64,000 nucleotides of DNA from Gavia stellata (lineage: Eukaryota > Chordata > Aves > Gaviiformes > Gaviidae). Positions 62,201 to 64,000 of this stretch are shown one piece after another. A program made the translations under genes and the position numbers. The first letter of the stretch is position 1. Each line of letters opens with the position of its first letter. Location: the NCBI RefSeq assembly GCF_030936135.1, contig NC_082603.1:14972880-15036879 (forward strand), read 5' to 3'. Under the pieces are notes generated by a model. That model was given only the letters and a program-made list of their open reading frames with translations, had not been told where the DNA came from and did not search any database.

Positions 62201-64000
62201 CCCCTCCCTGAGCTGGCTGAGGGGCCTGGAAAAAAGGAGCAAAAAAGGGCAGTTCGTACTGGATATACCTGTTAGACATCGAAAAACATTTCTAGAGACA
62301 AAGTACATCACCACAGACATCATCCATCCTAAAAATCCAACCTGGAGACATGCTGCTTTCTTACTCTCAAGTTTTACACTTCGCTTACGAACGCTTTAAC
62401 AACTTTAAACGGGCCGGCCACTTCAGGTTCTGATTTACCACACAACCTGTGGGTAGTTAAGATAACAGGGATCGGCTTTCCCAAGGCATCATACCCGTTA
62501 GTGGAGAAAATATTTTAGAAACATGTACCATTATTACTAATTATTCTATGGCTTATAGCTTAAATTCCTTCACCGCTGATGTCTGGCAGCACTAAATGGA
62601 GCAACATCTGTCCACATCCAGTACTACTACATTCCCAATCTCAGACACAACCCTCCATCACCATATCCACATACCAGTCTTCTCTCTATGTTATTCTTCA
62701 CTCAGTCCTCCACCTTCCAGCCCTATTACTGCATATCCCTCCCTCCCCAGCTCCTGCGACATCCCTGTGTCCCCCAAAACCTCAGCTGCGCATTAACATC
62801 TTCCCTGTCCACACAGACAGTGGCTGCTACGCTGAACCTCAACCCTTACATACAGACCTGTACTCCAGCTGCCTTACAGCACGGACACCGTGTTAACAAA
62901 GGGGTGTAAAATCACTCACCACTGAAGATCATGTGGGCTTAAGTTAAACTGTTAGCCTTAAGACCAAGAACCCTCTTATCACAATGCAGCTTTTAAGGAA
63001 CTTAGAATTTCATGAGGTGTAGCCCTACTCAGGCCAAGGGATCTACTCTGATCTCACAGTGAGACAAAGGCAAGCAGACTCTAGCTCGTGATACAAAGTG
63101 TGGATCTACCGGGCTACCCATAGGATAAGAGGATGTTTGCAGCCATTGCTATTGTAAGTCATTTGTTACAAGTCTTAATACGTTATGCCAAGTATGTGAC
63201 AATTGCAGTATGTTCCAGGGTTTCACACCCCCTCTATTTGGAAAGGAGAGGGGTCCTAAAATTTTGCCATGGTTTCAAGTCTACTCCGTGGAGAGAGTGC
63301 CATTACATTTTGGTAAGTAACACACAGACATGTATGTGACATGTAAGGACTTCATGTAAAAAAAGTTTACATCTCAGGAAAGACATTTTGTAAAAAGGCT
63401 GATTAAACAGCTGTTTTTCCATGCACACCTTTATATTAGACCAACCCCTGTTATTAATGTCATTATCCCAAAATAAATGCATCTTAAACATCAAATTTGC
63501 TCATGTAGGCTGAGCAGATGATTCAAGTAAGAATTCCTAAATTTAGAATAAACTCAAGATAAATATGACTTGCTTTTGCTGTCATGAATTTCAGCCAGCT
63601 ACACGTTTTCAAATATCAAACTCCACTTACCTACGTAAGTCCTGGCATAATTCACTCTGCCATTATTTAACTGAGACAAATTCCTGACAAACATTTAATC
63701 TCCTGAAGAAGAGAAACAAAAATTGTCTGTTACATCTGAACACCTGTAGTGTTCAACCTTCTATACAAAGTAAATGCATAACAGTACCTGCTAGTTGTAG
63801 CTCTTTTTGGAAGCAGAATGAAAATGGACAGAGTACTTATCTCCCCAAGGGAAACCTTTGATTCTAAAGCACAGAGAGACGATGGTTTCAATGGTTTCAG
63901 TTAAGACTCTTACAAATTGGTTTTGGGCCAAACTCAGAGAACACTGTCCCCTGCATCCCAGTACTCTGTACCAGCTATGCTCCTTTGGTTAGTTGATGAA
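62201..64000. other. Region upstream of MFSD14A
   Basis: Past the CpG island the sequence returns to AT-rich, repeat-poor DNA. In human the next gene on this side is SLC35A3, in the same orientation as MFSD14A, but I recognise no SLC35A3 exon here, so its 3' end should lie beyond the window. The open frames at 62579-62896 and 63133-63339 resemble nothing I know. Confidence 0.55.

Noticed and set aside
60913-62211. 432-codon plus-strand open frame, the longest in the window
   Set aside because: It crosses the MFSD14A CpG island antisense to exon 1. Its Pro/Arg/Ala-rich composition is what GC-rich DNA gives by chance; no domain or family resemblance.
63133-63339. 68-codon frame as a possible SLC35A3 exon
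   Set aside because: Residues do not match SLC35A3 and there is no splice context; SLC35A3 should also be on the minus strand here.

Overview
This is a vertebrate nuclear window, almost certainly from a bird. Every recognisable protein is split into short exons with GT-AG introns. The introns are compact: DBT fills about 12 kb here. The clear interspersed repeats are CR1 LINE remnants, the typical sauropsid/avian retroposon. The encoded proteins align nearly end to end with their human counterparts as I remember them, so the species cannot be narrowed further from sequence alone.

Layout, left to right: RTCA (minus strand, only its first two coding exons), DBT (plus), LRRC39 (plus), TRMT13 (minus), SASS6 (plus), MFSD14A (minus). 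This is the human 1p21 gene block MFSD14A-SASS6-TRMT13-LRRC39-DBT-RTCA read from the other end, with every relative orientation kept. Five genes have complete coding sequences that I could assemble exon by exon with consistent phases: DBT 11 exons/493 aa, LRRC39 8 coding exons/339 aa, TRMT13 11/473 aa, SASS6 17/638 aa and MFSD14A 12/491 aa. Neighbouring pairs are divergent (RTCA/DBT and TRMT13/SASS6, each sharing a CpG island), convergent (LRRC39/TRMT13 and SASS6/MFSD14A) or tandem (DBT/LRRC39).

The genes do unrelated jobs: RNA 3'-end cyclisation (RTCA), mitochondrial branched-chain amino-acid oxidation (DBT), a striated-muscle leucine-rich protein (LRRC39), tRNA 2'-O-methylation (TRMT13), the centriole cartwheel (SASS6) and an orphan MFS transporter (MFSD14A). 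What links them is shared promoters and abutting or overlapping transcript ends, not a pathway. GC-rich CpG-island blocks lie at about 240-2570, 33060-34260 and 60600-62200; the rest is AT-rich intron and intergenic DNA with few repeats.

I found no sign of a novel multi-gene system, virus copy, CRISPR array or RNA gene. The most useful oddities are an 89-bp divergent promoter with a perfect TISU start element and an E2F-type site (SASS6/TRMT13), a likely GC-AG intron in SASS6, a run of six frame-neutral exons encoding the SASS6 coiled coil, a tiny upstream ORF ending inside the MFSD14A start codon, stop codons embedded in AATAAA in DBT and LRRC39, and a possible 300-bp inverted-repeat element in a SASS6 intron.
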